The notes beneath the pieces are model-generated. The model ran no database searches. It saw only the letters and a program-made list of their open reading frames with translations, and was not told where the DNA came from. Below are positions 62,683 to 64,000 of a stretch of 64,000 nucleotides of DNA, piece by piece. Position numbers and translations under genes: made by a program. This stretch comes from Parasulfuritortus cantonensis (GTDB lineage Bacteria > Pseudomonadota > Gammaproteobacteria > Burkholderiales > Thiobacillaceae): contig NZ_SJZB01000045.1 in NCBI RefSeq assembly GCF_004337445.1, positions 33,284-97,283 of the forward strand, given 5' to 3'. How positions within the stretch are numbered: the stretch's first letter is position 1; each line of letters begins with the position of its first letter.

Positions 62683-63534
62683 ATGGGACAGTTCGCTTAC
62701 GACGTGGATGCCGGCAATTTCCAGCAGATCGTCATCGACGGCGCCGAGCAGGTGCCCGTGGTGATCGACTTCTGGGCCGAGTGGTGCGGCCCCTGCAAGA
62801 TGTTGAAGCCGATCCTGGAGAAACTGGCCGAGGAATACCAGGGCAAATTCATCCTGGCCAAGATCAACGCCGACCAGAACCAGGACCTGGCCGCCCAGTT
62901 CCAGGTGCGCGGCATCCCGGCCGTCAAGGCGGTCTACCGGGGCGAGATCATCGACGAATTCTCGGGCGCGCTGCCCGAGGGCCAGGTACGCGAGTTCCTC
63001 GACCGCATCCTCCCCTCCCCGGCCGCCGAGCTGCGCGCCCAGGCCGCGGCGCAGCGCGACGCCGGCGACTTTGCCGGCGCCCTGACCACCCTGGGCCAGG
63101 CCTCCAAGCTCGCCCCGGGTGACCAGGAGGTCCGCATCGACGCGGCCGAGATCCTGGCCCACCTGAACGCGATGGAAGAGGCCAGCCAGCTGCTCGGCAG
63201 CCTGACGCCCGAGATGCAGGCCGACGACCGGGTGGTGCGGCTGCGTGCCAAGCTGAACTTCGCCCAGTCCGGCGTGCAGGCGGACGAGGCCGGGCTGCGC
63301 GCCCGCATCGCGGCCCAGCCGGACGACATGGAGGCGCGCCTGGAACTCGCCAACTACCTGGTCGCCATGGCCCGCTACGGCGAAGGCATGGACGAACTGC
63401 TGGCCATGGTGCGCCTCGACCGGGGCTGGAACGAGGAGGCGGCGCGCAAGACCCTGCTGTCGGTGTTCAGCCTGCTGGCCGGCGATCCCCTGGTGGCGCA
63501 ATACCGGCGCAAGCTGGCGAGCGCGCTCAACTAG
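62683..63534 (+). CDS. Thioredoxin-TPR protein (CnoX/YbbN family)
   Basis: Protein of 283 aa with an N-terminal thioredoxin domain and C-terminal TPR-like helices (about residues 115-280), the layout of the chaperedoxin CnoX. The active site is complete, WCGPC with Cys35 and Cys38, unlike E. coli CnoX, which has lost the first Cys; this copy could therefore be redox active. It probably protects or reduces substrates during folding stress. It follows purB by 40 bp. Confidence 0.92.
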   Translation: MGQFAYDVDAGNFQQIVIDGAEQVPVVIDFWAEWCGPCKMLKPILEKLAEEYQGKFILAKINADQNQDLAAQFQVRGIPAVKAVYRGEIIDEFSGALPEGQVREFLDRILPSPAAELRAQAAAQRDAGDFAGALTTLGQASKLAPGDQEVRIDAAEILAHLNAMEEASQLLGSLTPEMQADDRVVRLRAKLNFAQSGVQADEAGLRARIAAQPDDMEARLELANYLVAMARYGEGMDELLAMVRLDRGWNEEAARKTLLSVFSLLAGDPLVAQYRRKLASALN

Positions 63535-63545
63535 CCGTCATCCGG

Positions 63546-63574
63546 CTGTCACGATTTCGTCACGCGCCTGTCAC
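63546..63574 (+). promoter_or_regulatory. Putative Pho box with three 11-bp repeats
   Basis: CTGTCAC (63546), TCGTCAC (63557) and CTGTCAC (63568) are spaced exactly 11 bp apart with A/T-containing or GC spacers, matching the PhoB repeat layout. The site lies 118 bp upstream of the HAD-hydrolase start. A stem CGGGCC-GCTT-GGCCCG at 63597-63612 follows. Confidence 0.55.
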
Positions 63575-63691
63575 GGCGCCGTCTTTCAATGTCCATCGGG
63601 CCGCTTGGCCCGACCGACATCGAGAGGGGCCCATGCGCCAGACCATGCCTGACCACCCCGCCGGCCGAGCCGGCGGCAACCGGATGCGCCC

Positions 63692-64000
63692 ATGTACGGC
63701 AACCGGGAACGCCTGATCCTGTTCGACGCCGACGGCACGGTGGTCGATGCCTTCGGCGCCATCGACGCGGCCTTTTCCCGCAACGGCATGGCCATCGGCG
63801 ACCTGGTCCGTTTCCAGAAGCGGCGCAAGCTGTTCAAGTACCTGGGCGGACTGCGCGAGTTTCCGGTCAACCTGAAGCGCCAGTTCGGCAAACAGAACCG
63901 CAAGCGCCTGCTCGCCTCGCTGACCGAGGTGTACCGGGAGGAGGCCAGCCTGTATCCGGGCATCGCCAGCCTGCTCGGCGACCTGATCGCCACCCCCGGG
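63692..64000 (+). CDS. HAD-family hydrolase (3' end outside window)
   Basis: First 103 codons of a haloacid dehalogenase-like phosphatase. Motif I LILFDADGTVVDAF has the two catalytic aspartates near residues 12-14, and the cap domain follows (LFKYLGGLREFPVNLK, YREEASLYPGIASLL). The phosphoglycolate phosphatase/Cof-like subgroup is plausible but unproven because motifs II-IV are beyond the end. The Pho-box-like repeats upstream suggest induction by phosphate limitation. Confidence 0.82.
   Translation, partial: MYGNRERLILFDADGTVVDAFGAIDAAFSRNGMAIGDLVRFQKRRKLFKYLGGLREFPVNLKRQFGKQNRKRLLASLTEVYREEASLYPGIASLLGDLIATPG

Overview
The window reads as a chromosome segment of a high-GC, chemolithoautotrophic Betaproteobacterium, probably a sulfur oxidiser of the Thiobacillus/Hydrogenophilales kind. 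That placement is an inference from the alpha-carboxysome genes, form I RuBisCO with cbbQ/cbbO, DAB-type inorganic carbon uptake, and ordinary proteobacterial housekeeping clusters (dnaX-ybaB-recR, yhdP-nitrilase-tldD, rpmB-rpmG, coaBC-dut). No rRNA, tRNA, insertion sequence, prophage or CRISPR array was seen.

1-20.8 kb is a carbon-fixation island. On the minus strand are csoSCA (cut by the window edge) and csoS2, diverging from a first cbbR. Next is a tightly packed dabB - membrane protein - dabA - PII-like operon for CO2/bicarbonate accumulation, then glgP, then cbbL-cbbS-cbbQ-(gamma carbonic anhydrase-like)-cbbO diverging from a second cbbR. The csoS2/cbbR1 and dab promoters carry the same 16-bp operator (ATTAAC-N4-GTTAAT). 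The cbbL/cbbR2 promoter carries a different, AT-rich palindrome. csoS2 contains a clear -1 frameshift site that should give a short and a long scaffold protein.

20.8-41 kb is mostly housekeeping and envelope genes: Na/Pi-type transporter, yqhA, terC and htpX diverging from nhaR, an RsmB-like methyltransferase, a PLD-family protein and an MscS channel, a di-haem cytochrome with phoX, ribosomal proteins L28/L33, radC, coaBC, dut, small envelope proteins, a rhodanese and metH.

41-45.4 kb is a small accessory island. It holds a P-loop ATPase followed by a protein with a STAND-like N-terminal region and ten tandem 41-residue TPR units (123 bp each). The units are identical except for a few amino-acid-changing sites. 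A ParE/RelE-type toxin-antitoxin pair follows. This is the best candidate for an undescribed system.

45.4-64 kb is housekeeping again: HIT-type phosphorylase, yhdP, nitrilase-family amidase, tldD, HD-GYP protein, cyclophilin, aroG, SRP RNA, a PagL-like protein, dnaX, ybaB, recR, HDOD protein, purB, a thioredoxin-TPR protein and a truncated HAD phosphatase. aroG is preceded by a textbook transcription attenuator with a Phe/Tyr-rich leader peptide. dnaX and purB both show a -1 reading-frame break at a run of C residues. Sequence error is likely for purB. For dnaX, error and programmed frameshifting are both possible.
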